This document shows positions 20,133-29,755 of a stretch of 64,000 nucleotides of DNA, piece by piece. Made by a program: the position numbers and the translations under genes. Origin of the DNA: VRUE01 sp963705635 (lineage in GTDB: Bacteria > Actinomycetota > Thermoleophilia > Solirubrobacterales > 70-9); assembly GCA_963705635.1 (NCBI GenBank), contig CAVPKH010000004.1:1-64000 (forward strand), written 5' to 3'. The notes beneath the pieces were generated by a model, which was not told the origin of the DNA, did not search any database, and saw only the letters and a program-made list of their open reading frames with translations. How positions within the stretch are numbered: position 1 is the first letter of the stretch; every line of letters starts with the position of its first letter.

Positions 20133-20211
20133 CGCAAAATCAACGCTGCGGGCCACGCCCGGCTTTTGCCGCCGCAAGTCGTCTCGCCGGCGACTCGTTT
20201 ATTCCTTGCCC

Positions 20212-21743
20212 ATGGATGCAGCCGAGCCAACCCCCGAGGGGCTGCGCGATGCGGCGGTCGCCGGCGTGCGCTGGATCGCGATCGCCAAGGTGGTTGGGGA
20301 AAGCGCCCAGCTGGTCGCCGCCGTGGTCCTCGCCCGCCTGATCGTCCCCGCTGAATTCGGCCACGCCGCAATCGCCCTGATCCTGGTCCCGCTGGCCGCG
20401 ATCCTCACCTTCGAGGGCTTCGGCAGCGCCCTCGTCCAGCGCAAGGAGATCGACCAGGGGCACCTGGAGACGGCGATGCTGGCCAGCCTGCTCGGCGGCG
20501 TCGGCGCTCTCGGCGCTCACCTTCCTCGCTCGCCCCGCTTGGTTGCGGCGCCGATGTTCGGAGAGCGGACGTCGGAGCTTGGTCCAGCTCGCCTCGCCGC
20601 TGTTCCTGATCGCCGGCTTCAGCGCGGTCTCGCGCTCGCTGCTCTGGCGCGAGCTCGAGTTCCGCAACGTCAGCCTGATCGAATCCGGCGCGGTAGCGCT
20701 TGGCGCCACGGTCGTCGTCGGCCTCGCGCTCGCCGGGCTCGAAGGCGAGGCAATCGTGCTCGGCGCGATGGCGGGCGGCACTGCTCGCGAGCCTGCTGTT
20801 CGTGGTCGTCGTGCGGCCCTGCTGGCCGCGCTGGCACGGCCGCCAGCTGCGCGAGATCGTCGGCTTCGGCGGTCCGGCCTCCGGCGCCGGGCTGCTGCAC
20901 GTGGCGATCACCAACGTCGACTACACGATCCTCGCCGCCCGCCTCAGCTCCGCGCAGGTCGGTTTCTACTGGCGCGCCTTCCAGCTCGGCGTCGTCTACC
21001 AGGACAAGATCAGCGGGATCATGATGCGACTGGCCTTCCCCGTCTACTCGCGCACCCGCGACCTCGCCGAGCTCACCCGTCTGCACGAGCGGGCGACGCG
21101 GGTGCACGCGGCGACGGTGGTGCCGCTGCTGGCGATCCTGATCGTCACCGCGCCGGTGCTGATCCCCTGGCTGTTCGGCAGCGACTGGGGCCCGTCGGTG
21201 CTGCCGACCCAGATCCTCGCCGTCGCCGGGATGATCGCCGCGATCCTCACCGGCTTCCCCCAGGTCCTGCTCGCCGCGGGCAAGCCGCGGGCGCTGCTCT
21301 ACTTCAACGTCGCGCTGCTGGCCGTGTACGGGGGGGCCGTGCTCGCCACCGTCGAGCGGGGGATCGTCGCCGTCGCGATCGCCGTGGTGGCGGTCTACCT
21401 CGCCCAGCTGGTCGTCGTCTACGCGGTCCTGCTGCGCCGGGTGGTCGGCATTCCGGTCAGCCAGATGGTCAGCGACCTGGCTCCCGCCGTCCTCGGCAGC
21501 CTTGCCCTGCTGGCGGTCTGCTTTCCGCTCGTCCACCTGCTGCGTGGGATCGAGGCGCCGCCGATCGTGATCCTCGCCGCGGCGGGATCGATCGGGCTGT
21601 CGATCCACTGCCTGGTGGTGCGCCAATTCTTCCCCGCCGTCTGGCACGACCTGGTGGCGCTGGCGAGCCGCGTGCTGCCCTCGGCGATGACGCGCCGCGG
21701 CCGCGCGACGGCGGAGGCAGAAGCAGTCAGCGTTCCGCAATGA
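20212..21743 (+). CDS. Oligosaccharide/polysaccharide flippase (Wzx-like), frameshifted
   Basis: This is about 510 residues after correcting frame changes near 20515 and 20780. ATG 20212 begins MDAAEPTPEGLRDAAVAGVR, running straight into the first helix. The chain alternates hydrophobic helices with short loops. VVLARLIVPAEFGHAAIALI is the typical first repeat of Wzx/PST-family exporters (RLLTPEEFG in others), and SAQVGFYWRAFQLGVVYQDK matches the mid-protein loop. The family flips undecaprenyl-linked repeat units to the outer face for polymerisation. With the O-antigen-ligase-like and Wzz-like genes just downstream it completes a Wzx/Wzy/Wzz set. It converges with the methyltransferase gene; the two 3' ends overlap by 17 bp. 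Confidence 0.8.
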
Positions 21744-22662
21744 CGTGCAGGCAGTCGCCCTCGCCGATCTGGTCGCTGAGGAAGAGCAGCGGCGCCAGCA
21801 GCCAGGCGAGGACCCTGAAGGCGCGCCCTTCGGAGCGCATCTCGCCGAAGATCGCGTACTGAAGGCTGCCCAGCGGGCTGGGCCTCATCGAGATTGCCTC
21901 GAAGGCGAGCGGGCGCAAGCCGCTGCGCTCGACCAGGCCGCCCAGCGAGTCGCGGTCGAAGTGCTGGAGGTGCCTCGGCAGATCGAGCTGGAACCAGGCG
22001 GAGCCAAAGAGGCGCCGGTGCCAACTGCCGAAGTTCGGCACCGCGACCGCCAGCAGCCCACCGGGGCGCAGCAGTCGGGCAGCGTCCGCCAGCGCCTCGG
22101 CCGGTTTGTCGATGTGCTCGAGCGAGTGGTTGAAGACGATCGCGTCGAAGTGGCCGTCCTCCCAGGGAGCGTCGGCGAGGGTTCCGTTGACCGCATCGAC
22201 CCCCGCGTCGCGGGCGAACTTCGCCGCCTGCTCGGAGGGCTCGATCCCGGCGACCTGCCAGCCGTGGCGCATGAAGACGGCGGCGAGGTCGCCGGTGCCG
22301 CAGCCGACGTCGAGCAGGCGACCGGGTGGGCGCTGCAAGACCTTGCGGTAGGGGCCGTAGCGCACGATGACCTCGAGCCGCAGCGCGTCGAGTCGCTCGC
22401 CCAGCGATAGCCCGCGCATGCGGGCGCGGGGCACGTAGGCGCTGTAGCTCTCTGGGTAGTAGGTGGCGAAGTCCTCGGGCTGCAGTCGCGGCTCGGTGAA
22501 GGCCAAGCCGCACTGCGAGCAGGCGACGACTTCGAAATCGCCCGGCGCGCCGGTGAGCCGGTCGCGACCGCGGAGCAGGACCTTGGCGCTGTCGTGAGCT
22601 GCCTCGCAGCCCGGGCAGCGGATTACCGCCACGGTCTCGCCGCTGGCTGCCGGGGCGCTCAT
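21727..22662 (-). CDS. Class I SAM-dependent methyltransferase with N-terminal zinc ribbon
   Basis: This intact protein has 311 residues. Two CxxC pairs near the N-terminus (CPGC, then CSQC about 30 residues on) form a probable zinc ribbon. The SAM site follows as GRLLDVGCGTGDLAAVF, with the acidic adenosine-binding region IEPSEQAAKF and motif IV HFDAIVFNHSLEHIDKP. Zinc-ribbon/methyltransferase proteins of this layout are common in polysaccharide loci, where they methylate sugar residues or act on NDP-sugar intermediates. The start ATG overlaps the stop of the upstream polymerase gene (ATGA, 22659-22662), so translation is coupled. The substrate cannot be read from the sequence. Confidence 0.85.
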   Translation of the reverse strand: MSAPAASGETVAVIRCPGCEAAHDSAKVLLRGRDRLTGAPGDFEVVACSQCGLAFTEPRLQPEDFATYYPESYSAYVPRARMRGLSLGERLDALRLEVIVRYGPYRKVLQRPPGRLLDVGCGTGDLAAVFMRHGWQVAGIEPSEQAAKFARDAGVDAVNGTLADAPWEDGHFDAIVFNHSLEHIDKPAEALADAARLLRPGGLLAVAVPNFGSWHRRLFGSAWFQLDLPRHLQHFDRDSLGGLVERSGLRPLAFEAISMRPSPLGSLQYAIFGEMRSEGRAFRVLAWLLAPLLFLSDQIGEGDCLHVIAER

Positions 22663-24005
22663 CGATTGCTCACCGCGATCGCCGCTGGTCGTTCGGGCGC
22701 TCGCACGGCTTGCCGCTCCAAGCGCTCCTTGCCGAGGACGACCGCCATCGCTGCAATAAAGCAGAAGAGGTAGGGGATCTGCGGCAGGGCAAGAAAGTCG
22801 AGCAGCGCGCTGGCGACGAGGGCCGCCACGATTGCCGCCGCCGCGGCCATCGCGGGGGGGGCTCGATCGGGGTCGCCGGACCGCGCCACGCGATGGGCGC
22901 TGAGGAAGGCGGTGAAGAAGATCGCGACGTAGCTGAGCAGGCCGAGCAGGCCGACGCCGATCGCGAGGGTCAGGTACTGGTTGTCGAGGATCCGGTGCTT
23001 CTTCTGGTCGTAGCTTTCGTAGCCGCGGCCGAGCAGGGGGTGGGAGACGAGGTCGGGCCTGATCGCTTCGTAGTCGCTGAGCCGGTCTTTGGTCGTGTTC
23101 ACCTTGTCGACCTGGCTGGGCGCAAGCTGGTCGATGACGCCGCCAAGGGCGCCGGGGGCGAGGAAGTGGACGACGCCGAGCAGGACGATGCCAAGCGGCG
23201 CCAGTTTCATCATCGCCCGGGGCCTGTAGGCGATCAGGACCAGGATGCAGACCGCCGGCCCCACCATGCTCGTCTTCTTCTGGGTCGCCACCGCGCCGCC
23301 GATCAGCAGCACGACGACCAGCATGTAGAGCAGCCGTTCGCGGCGCTCCTTCGCTTCGAGCAGCCAGGCGAAGGCAAAGGGCAGGGCCATCGTCATCATC
23401 ACCGCGATCGCCAGGGGCTGGATGCTCGGGCCGAGGATTTCTTTGCGCCCGATCGAGTCGATCGCGCCGATTCCCACCGGGCGGACGTAACCCGGGAATA
23501 GGGGCCCGATCGTTTCGTGGAAGAAGTTGGTGCCGAAGCGGAACTCGACGATCGTGCCGATCGCGGTGAGGCAGGCGAGGCCGAGCATCGCTTTGGTCAG
23601 CTTCGGCACCTCGGCCGGCCTGATGATCGAGGCCGCGAGGGCAAAGAAGACGACGTAGGAGGCGAGCAGCGCCAGGTGCTTGATCGCCAGATCGAACTCG
23701 CCCAGGCGGACCATCGTCTCGGAGTTGGCGAGAACGCTGAGCACGGCGATCAGGGTGAAGATGCCGAAGGCCCAGTGCACCGGGCTGGTCCGCATCGGCC
23801 TGTTCTCGCGGATCGCGTTGGCGCCGAGCAGCCAGAGCCCGAGCAGGAGGATCAGGAACGGCCGGTCGAGGGTGACGTCGACCGGGCCGCCGAAGGGCAG
23901 GATGATGCTGTCGAAGGGAATCACCCAGAGCATCGCCATGAAGCCAAAGAGGGCCCAGGGCAGCAGGCGCGTGGTATCGGGCCAGTCAGCGGCCTGTCGT
24001 CGCAT
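22659..24005 (-). CDS. O-antigen ligase/polymerase family membrane protein (Wzy-like)
   Basis: This encodes 448 residues with about 10-12 hydrophobic helices and the large periplasm-side loop typical of Wzy/WaaL proteins. The loop region contains DRLSDYEAIRPDLVSHPLLG then RGYESYDQKKHRILDNQYL, which carries the characteristic arginine and H-x-x-x-x-N-x-Y/L features of the Wzy_C family. I start at ATG 24005 because GGGAG lies 5 bases upstream and the first helix follows at once; an upstream in-frame extension to 24164 is basic and non-conserved-looking. It presumably polymerises the lipid-linked repeat unit exported by the flippase, with chain length set by the Wzz-like neighbour. It is followed without gap by the methyltransferase gene. 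Confidence 0.85.
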   Translation of the reverse strand: MRRQAADWPDTTRLLPWALFGFMAMLWVIPFDSIILPFGGPVDVTLDRPFLILLLGLWLLGANAIRENRPMRTSPVHWAFGIFTLIAVLSVLANSETMVRLGEFDLAIKHLALLASYVVFFALAASIIRPAEVPKLTKAMLGLACLTAIGTIVEFRFGTNFFHETIGPLFPGYVRPVGIGAIDSIGRKEILGPSIQPLAIAVMMTMALPFAFAWLLEAKERRERLLYMLVVVLLIGGAVATQKKTSMVGPAVCILVLIAYRPRAMMKLAPLGIVLLGVVHFLAPGALGGVIDQLAPSQVDKVNTTKDRLSDYEAIRPDLVSHPLLGRGYESYDQKKHRILDNQYLTLAIGVGLLGLLSYVAIFFTAFLSAHRVARSGDPDRAPPAMAAAAAIVAALVASALLDFLALPQIPYLFCFIAAMAVVLGKERLERQAVRAPERPAAIAVSNR

Positions 24006-24093
24006 CCAGCTCCCAGCGAGCGATCCGCTGTGGCGCTGGCTGCCGTGGGGTCGCTTTGCCCGACGAAGGGGCCGACCCCCGTCGTCGCTTCCA

Positions 24094-25012
24094 TTAGCGC
24101 AGGCGGGCCGCGTGCGGGGCTGCCGGCTCCTGATGCTCGCTTTTGACCAGCGGCGTCGGGTCAAAGCCGCCGCCCTTGGGGCGATGCGGCGCCGGGGCGG
24201 GCGGGTCAGTCACATAAGGGTCTTGGAACTCCGGCAGGCGGGCCCGGTCTGAGCTCCTCGTCTTCCACCTGGCTCAGCGCCCGCCAGCGCTGGGTGAAGC
24301 GGGGGACGACGAGGATTGCGGCGCAGCCGAGGACCAGCACGGCAAGGAAGGCAAGGGCCATCAGGACGACGTCGTTGCCGCTGCCGATCGTGCCGCCCTC
24401 CGGCGCCCCGAGCTCGCGCACGGTGACCCCGCGTTTGACGTCTTCACCGTCGGCGCTGAGGTTGTTCACGTACCGCCTCAGGGTCGTGAACGATGCATTG
24501 GCCAGCTCGACCGCCAGCGGGGCGGTCGACGCCTGGGCGTCGACGGTCAGGATCGGGACCCCTTCCTGGCCGGTGAAGACGAGCCGGCTCTGGGCGCCTT
24601 CCTGAAGGATTTCGTTGGCGCGGTCCTCGGAGGACTGCGATTCGTAGTTGTTCTGGCCGGTGGCGGAGCTGAACGGCCCGCTGCTCGAGATCGAGCTGGC
24701 CGGAACGTCGGCAAGCTTGGCGATCTCTTTTCTCGCCGCAAGGCTGCTCAGGTACTCGCCGTAGATTTTCGCCCGGGTCGAAAGCGCTTCGAAGGTTCCC
24801 AGCGAGGCGCCGGCGACCAGCGCCGATTTGGGCGAGTCGACGAGGATCTGGCTCGAGGCAGCGCCAACCTGGAGCGCGCGACTCTGCAGCCCCGGGGGGC
24901 TGACGCTGATGCGGTAGGCGCTGAGGATCGCGGCGAAGACGGCGACCACGACCACGATCGCGACCAGCAGCCTGCGGCGCGAGAGCTGTCTGAGGACTTG
25001 TACGGGCTCCAT
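24094..25012 (-). CDS. Wzz/chain-length-determinant-like membrane protein (probable frameshift near 3' end)
   Basis: It starts at ATG 25012 (MEPVQVLRQLSRRR), which gives the classic order: a short cytoplasmic basic segment, TM1 (LLVAIVVVVAVFAAILSAY), a ~180-residue extracytoplasmic region with helical segments, and TM2 (DVVLMALAFLAVLVLGCAAILVV). It therefore belongs to the polysaccharide co-polymerase type without a kinase domain. In the raw frame it stops at 24206. The +1 frame continues with a proline-rich tail (LPEFQDPYVTDPPAPAPHRP) to TAA at 24094, which looks like the genuine C-terminus, so I place a one-base indel near 24245. It lies 4 bp downstream of the GT2 gene and 88 bp before the polymerase start. 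It likely controls polymer length. Confidence 0.75.
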
Positions 25013-25016
25013 TTGA

Positions 25017-25952
25017 CTATGAACGCACGAAAAACGTAGGAACTTTTGCGTCCTCGCCGCGATCGGCATTTTGGGCAGCAACTGCGTTCCCGAGCCGCGC
25101 CCGGGAGCGCAGCTCCTGGGCGACGAAGCGGCGGAAGCGCTCGTCCTCGACCCGCTCTTCGCGGCGTTCGCCGCGGATCGCGCGTAGCCGTAGAAGAAGG
25201 CCAGTCCGGAGAGCCCGAACGGGCGCGAGCAGGCGACCTTGAACGAGCGCAGCGCCACCCACCAGGCGCTGTAGCGAAGGATGTAGGCGCACTGGCCGTG
25301 GCGGGCGCGGCCGCGCAGGGTTCCGCCGCGGGTGGCGACCGGACGGTGGTGGCGGGCGTTGAGGTCCGCGCAACGAGCGGGTGGCGAAGCCGTTCATGCG
25401 GGCGTAGGTCTCGTCGATCGTGTCCCAGCCGAGGCGCTCTTCGATCCCGCCGATCGCTTCGAAGCACTCGCGGCTGTAGAGCTTCAGGGCGCCGCGCACG
25501 TGGTAGGCGGGCACCTTGGTCAGGTACCAGCCGCCGCGTCCCTGCTCGAGCAGGCCGCCGCCGGCGACGCCGAGCCCGGGCTCTCGCGCGAAGCTCTGGA
25601 GCAGGCGCTCGAAGTACTCGGGCGGCAGCTCGATATCGGCGTCGAGCTTGCCGAGATGGCTGAACTCGCCCAGGTCGACTCGGTTCAGCGCCCAGTTGAA
25701 GGCGCGGGCCTCGGCGGCAAGCGCGAGTCGATCGGCGCCGCCATCCTCGCCCTCGGTCGGCGCCTGGACGACGCGGAGGAAGGGCAGCTCGGCCGCCCAG
25801 CGGTCGAGGATTCGCGGCGTCGCGTCGGTGGAGCCGTCGTCGACGACCAGCCAGAGGTCGGGGCGGCGGGTCTGTGCGGCGACGGCGCGGATCGTGCGCT
25901 CGAGGTGGGCGGCCTCGTCGCGGGCAGGGGTGATCAGCAGCAGCCGCGACAT
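25017..25952 (-). CDS. Family 2 glycosyltransferase (frameshifted)
   Basis: The N-terminal GT-A domain is clear: LLLITPARDEAAHLERTIRA, then LWLVVDDGSTDATPRIL (DDGS nucleotide-binding motif), HLGKLDADIELPP (metal-binding DxD) and GGIEERLGWDTIDETYARMN (the ED-x-D-like acceptor region). After ~25375 the frame slips twice. Read in the other frame, residues include YILRYSAWWVALRSFKVACS and GLAFFYGY, and the original frame returns near 25190 for the C-terminus RGERREERVEDERFRRFVAQ. The total length is close to the usual 300-310. It transfers a sugar from an NDP-sugar to a growing lipid-linked saccharide. Its start directly abuts the stop of the GT4 gene (25953). Confidence 0.78.
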   Translation of the reverse strand: MSRLLLITPARDEAAHLERTIRAVAAQTRRPDLWLVVDDGSTDATPRILDRWAAELPFLRVVQAPTEGEDGGADRLALAAEARAFNWALNRVDLGEFSHLGKLDADIELPPEYFERLLQSFAREPGLGVAGGGLLEQGRGGWYLTKVPAYHVRGALKLYSRECFEAIGGIEERLGWDTIDETYARMNGFATRSLRGPQRPPPPSGRHPRRNPARPRPPRPVRLHPSLQRLVGGAALVQGRLLAPVRALRTGLLLRLRAIRGERREERVEDERFRRFVAQELRSRARLGNAVAAQNADRGEDAKVPTFFVRS

Positions 25953-27122
25953 TCAGGCGCCCTTCGCGGCCTCGACCAGGCCATCGACGAGGTCGAGGTA
26001 GCCCTGTCGCTGCTGGCGCCACTCGATCTTGGCCAGCCGCCTCGAAGCGCGCTCGGCCCGCATCTGGGCTGCGGTTGGGTCCGCCCGCACGCCTTCGATA
26101 GCGGCCGCGATCGAGGCCGGATCGCCCGGCTCGGCCAGCAGGACGTCGTCGCCGAAGTAGCGCTCGATCACCGGCAGGCGCGAGGCGACCACCGGCAGGC
26201 CCATGTGGACGTACTCGAGCAGCTTGACCGGCAACAGCATCTCGGTGAAACCGTCGCGCAGGGTCGGCACGACGCCCAGGTGGGCTTCGGCCAGGCGGGC
26301 GGGGATCTCCTCTACCGGCGTCGGCTGCGGGGCGATCCGCACCCCCTGCGGGGCGATCTCCGCCGCCGCGGCCGCCAGCTGGCGCGCGGCCTCGGCGTCG
26401 GAGCCGTAGACATCAAGCGCGACTGGCTCGTTGCGTTCGCGCAGCAGGGCTACGGCGTCGGACCAGGGTTTCGACGCCGAAGCGGTCGGCAAGGCCACCG
26501 TGGTAGACGATGCGCAGCTCTCCGTCGCAGCGGCGGGGCGGTTGGCGCTCGCCGCTCGCCGAAAACCCGCTCATCGGGCGTGTTCATGACGACCTGCGGT
26601 GCGCTTGCCGTTGATGCCACGTCCGCGCAGCAGCTCGCGGGCCTCGTCGGTGACGAATATATGACCGTCGGCAAGCGAGGCGCTGATCCGCTCCTCGGCG
26701 CGAATCAGGCGAACGAGGGGGTGGTGGGGAGGCCGGTCGAAGAGGGTCGCGAAGAGCTCCGGAAAGGTGTCGTGGAAGTTGAGCACGAGCGGCGTGCCGC
26801 GCAGCTTCGGCCGCAGCGCGGCGAAGACGAGCGCGTCGGGCATGTTGTGGATCTCGACCAGGTCGAAGCGGCCGCGACGGTCGAGGGCGCTGACCTTGCG
26901 GGTGGCGCCGGCGAGGAAGCGCGCGTTGCCCTCGAGGTAGGCCCGGGCGCCGCCGCGGGGCTTGCCGGCGGCGGCACGGTGCAGGGTGATCCGCCCGGGG
27001 CCGACGGCGATCTCGGCGTCGTCGTTGAGGCAGACGCAATCGACGTGGTCGCCGCGTTCGGCGAGCGCGCGCGCCTGGCGCTGAATGCGCGAGTCGACCA
27101 CGAAGTCCGAGTAGTGGACCAT
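25953..27122 (-). CDS. Family 4 glycosyltransferase (frameshifted)
   Basis: This is about 390 residues across frame changes near 26585, 26540 and 26460. The N-terminal acceptor domain reads MVHYSDFVVDSRIQRQARAL, VEIHNMPDALVFAALRPKLR and PLVLNFHDTFPELFA. The joint region contains VVMNTPDERVF and GELRIVYHGGLADRFGVETL. The C-terminal donor site is GFTEMLLPVKLLEYVHMGLP followed by VVASRLPVIERYF, the E-x7-E region of GT4 enzymes. The retaining mechanism and NDP-sugar use are known for the family; the sugar is unknown. ATG 27122 is chosen. Homologs often begin MRIC, so a start a few codons upstream hidden by an indel is possible. It sits 40 bp after the aminotransferase gene in the same direction. 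Confidence 0.78.
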
Positions 27123-27162
27123 GCAGATTCGCAGCCCACGGCGCCCCTTGAGCGCGGGGCGC

Positions 27163-28275
27163 TCAGCTGTCGCTGGCTGCGCCAAAGCTCCGGACCGCCG
27201 CGACCGTCTCCGCGATGTGCGCGTCCTCGATCGCCGGGAAGATCGGCAGTGAGCAGCATTCGGCTCGCCAGTCGCTCGGCGACCGGAAGCGAGCCGGCGG
27301 TCAGTCCCAGCTCGGCGTAGGCAGGCTGGAGGTGAACCGGCGTCGGGTAATGGATCCCGCTCGCCACGCCATGCTCGATCGAGGTGGCTGCGCAGGGCGT
27401 CGCGCTCCTGCGAGCGGACGACGTAGAGGTGGAAGACGTTGTCGCAGTCGGCTCGCTGCCGGCTCGGGCAGGGCGAGGCTGCTGCCGGCCAGCGCCGCGC
27501 TGTAATTGGCTGCCGCCGCGCGGCGCGCCTCGTTCCACTCGTCCAGGTGGCGCAGCTTGACTTCGAGGATCGCCGCCTGCAGCGCGTCAAGGCGGTGGGT
27601 GCCGGTGACCAGCTCGTGGTGGTTGCGGGTGCCCTCGCCATGCGAGCGCAGCAGCCGCACCTTCGCGTTCAGCTCGGGGTCGCTGGTGACGAGGGCGCCA
27701 CCGTCGCCCCAGCCACCGAGGTTCTTGGTCGGGTAGAAGCTGAAGCAGCCAGCGTCGCCGAGTGAGCCGACGCGGCGGCCCTTGTAGCGGGCGCCGTGGG
27801 CCTGGCATGCGTCCTCGATCACGGCGATCCCACGCTGGCGACAGAGCTCAACGATCGGGTCCATGTCGACCGGGCGGCCGAAGAGGTGAACGGGGATCAC
27901 GGCACGCGTATCGGAGGTGATCGCGCTTTCGACGATCTCGGCGGTGATCACCGCCGTCTCGGCGTCGACGTCGACCAGGCGCGGCGTGGCGCCGACCGTG
28001 CTGACCGCCTCGGCGGTGGCAATGAAGGTGTAGGTGGGGACGATCACCTCGTCGCCGGGGCCGATGCCGAGCCCGCGCAGGGCCAGTTCCAGTGCCTGCG
28101 TGCCGGAGGAGATGCCGACGGCGTGCTCGGTCTCGCAATAGGCGGCGAAGCTGCGCTCGAAGTTCTCGACCTCCGGGCCAAGCGTGAAGGCGGCGTCACG
28201 GGCCACGCGCCCGACCACCTCGAGCAGCTCCTCGAGCAGCTCGGGGTGAGCGGCGTCAAGCCTGATGAAGGGCAC
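27163..28275 (-). CDS. DegT/DnrJ/EryC1/StrS-family sugar aminotransferase (frameshifted near 3' end)
   Basis: The first 280 residues are intact and show the aspartate-aminotransferase fold of NDP-sugar aminotransferases: GISSGTQALELALRGLGIGP (phosphate-binding turn), DEVIVPTYTFIATAEAV, AVIEDACQAHGARYKGRRVG and CFSFYPTKNLGGWGDGGALV with the PLP-binding lysine in PTKN. Near 27450 the frame slips. The C-terminus continues in neighbouring frames as CDNVFHLYVVRSQERDALR, GIHYPTPVHLQPAYAELGL and SFGAASDS, ending at 27163. It converts a 3- or 4-keto-NDP-sugar to an amino sugar, most simply for the surface polysaccharide. The CDP-4-keto-6-deoxyglucose pathway at 37.7-39.5 kb could feed such an enzyme, but that link is inference. 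Confidence 0.85.
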
Positions 28276-28332
28276 GCGGGCGACCCTGCGTGGCTGCGGT
28301 CGGAAGCGCTGGACTCGGCTGGGTTGCGGTGC

Positions 28333-29043
28333 TCACGTCGTTGCCCCTTTCAGCGCGCCTGCGCCGAGGGCCTGTTCCGGCTCGGTCGGCAGCGCGCCGT
28401 TTGTCTGTTCAAGCTCGATGAAGAGAGCGGCGGCCTCCTTGCGCGAGCGCACACCGAACTTCGAGAAGGCGGAGGAGAGGTGGCTCTTGATCGTGCTCTC
28501 GGAGAGGAAGAGCCGCTCGGCGATCTGAGCGTTGGTCAACCCGCGCGAGACGAGGGTGAGGACCTGGCGCTCGCGGTGCGAGAAGGCCGGGCGCTCGACG
28601 CTGGCACGCAGCTTGCGGGGGACCACCGACTGGCCGCTGGCGACGGCGCTGACGGCGACCACGAGGGTCGACTCCAGCTCGGGCTCGAAGACGACGGCGT
28701 CGGCGCCGGCGTCAAGGGCGCGGCGCACGCCGGTGCCGGTCGCTATCGGCGAGATCGCGATGATCGCCGGCTTGCGCATCTCGCGGCGCAGGCGGCGCAG
28801 GTTGGCCATCTGGCGCGGCAGGTCGACGTCGCAGAGGAGGACGACGATCGCGTTGGCGTCAAGGTCCTCGAGCTCGAAAAGCTGCTCGGCGTTCTCCAGC
28901 TCGATCAGCGACGTATGCAGATCGCGTTCGCCCAGGGCGATCGCGATACGGCTGCGCATCGCGGGGGGGTCGGCGCTGAGATAGACACAGGGCCCGCTTT
29001 CGCGAGCGAGGGTGCCGTCAGCTGGCTCACTGAGAACCGCCAT
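28333..29043 (-). CDS. LuxR-type response-regulator-like transcription factor
   Basis: This encodes about 236 residues. Residues ~15-145 have a receiver-like alpha/beta pattern with LLCDVDLPRQM, where an Asp sits near the phosphorylation position, but the conserved lysine near strand 5 is missing (the sequence reads ADAVVFEPELEST). Phosphorylation may therefore not be classical. The C-terminal ~60 residues are a NarL/LuxR helix-turn-helix (FSHRERQVLTLVSRGLTNAQ, IAERLFLSESTIKSHLSSAF). It follows the hexapeptide transferase on the same strand and heads the aminotransferase-GT-Wzz run, so regulation of this polysaccharide locus is plausible. ATG 29043 is preferred; TTG 29064 is the alternative and neither has a strong ribosome site. 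Confidence 0.8.
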   Translation of the reverse strand: MAVLSEPADGTLARESGPCVYLSADPPAMRSRIAIALGERDLHTSLIELENAEQLFELEDLDANAIVVLLCDVDLPRQMANLRRLRREMRKPAIIAISPIATGTGVRRALDAGADAVVFEPELESTLVVAVSAVASGQSVVPRKLRASVERPAFSHRERQVLTLVSRGLTNAQIAERLFLSESTIKSHLSSAFSKFGVRSRKEAAALFIELEQTNGALPTEPEQALGAGALKGATT

Positions 29044-29102
29044 GTAAGTCCAACGGCGGAACAAGCCAAAAGCTTCCGCCTGGGGGCAGGCGGGGCGGTC
29101 GC

Positions 29103-29669
29103 TCAGCGCCAGCGCTCGAGCAGATCCTCGTCCGGGACCTCGCGCACGGCTCGCGCCGGCACCCCCATGACGACGCTGCGCTCGGCGACGTCGGCGACGA
29201 CCACGGCGCCGGCGGCGACGAAGGCCTCGGCGCCGATCTCAATCGCCGGGCAGACGACGACGCCGGCGCCGACCCGGCAGGCCCGCCGCAGCAGCGGCCC
29301 TTCGAGCTTCATCTCGGGGGAGTGGCGATCCATCGTGTTGTCGTTTGCCAGGGTCACGCCGGGGCCGATGAAGACGTCCTCCTCGACCACCGTGCCGGCG
29401 GAGAGGTAGCAGCGCGCCTGCACGCTCGCCCGGGCGGAGACGATGACGCCGGGGTCGACCGAGCTGAGGCTGCCGATCGTCGCCCTCTCCCCGATCGCAG
29501 CCCCGTCGCGGATCTGGGCGTGATCGCCGACTCGGGCGCCATCTCCAATCCGCACCCCAGCGTGGATCACCACGTGGCCGCCGATCAAGACGCCATCGCC
29601 AATCTCGACGTTTTCGCCGAGCAGCAGCCCGGGGGCCAGGTCGGAAGGCTGAAGCGCCGCGCCGCTCAC
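29103..29669 (-). CDS. Hexapeptide-repeat (left-handed beta-helix) acyltransferase
   Basis: This encodes 188 residues made almost wholly of [LIV]-G-x4 hexapeptides (VEIGDGVLIGGHVVIHAGVR, IGDGARVGDHAQIRDGAAIG). An insertion after FIGPGVTLANDNTMDRHSPE is typical of WbpD/WxcM-type N-acetyltransferases that act on UDP- or dTDP-amino sugars. The end (VVMGVPARAVREV) is the usual C-terminal helix lead. As the product of the adjacent DegT aminotransferase would be an amino sugar, N-acylation of that sugar is the most economical role; the acyl-CoA and sugar are not determinable. It lies 59 bp upstream of the LuxR gene and 86 bp downstream of the lipid-kinase gene. Confidence 0.85.
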   Translation of the reverse strand: MSGAALQPSDLAPGLLLGENVEIGDGVLIGGHVVIHAGVRIGDGARVGDHAQIRDGAAIGERATIGSLSSVDPGVIVSARASVQARCYLSAGTVVEEDVFIGPGVTLANDNTMDRHSPEMKLEGPLLRRACRVGAGVVVCPAIEIGAEAFVAAGAVVVADVAERSVVMGVPARAVREVPDEDLLERWR

Positions 29670-29755
29670 TGCTGATATGTCCCGTGATAGCTCGCTCTGA
29701 CGATGACCGGCGGCATGGTAGCGACAGACGTCGCAGCGGCAGGTATTGACTCGGC

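Noticed and set aside
10354..20800. Programmed ribosomal frameshifting as explanation for the broken frames
   Set aside because: Breaks are too many, in both directions, at non-slippery sites, and also occur in ordinary metabolic genes.
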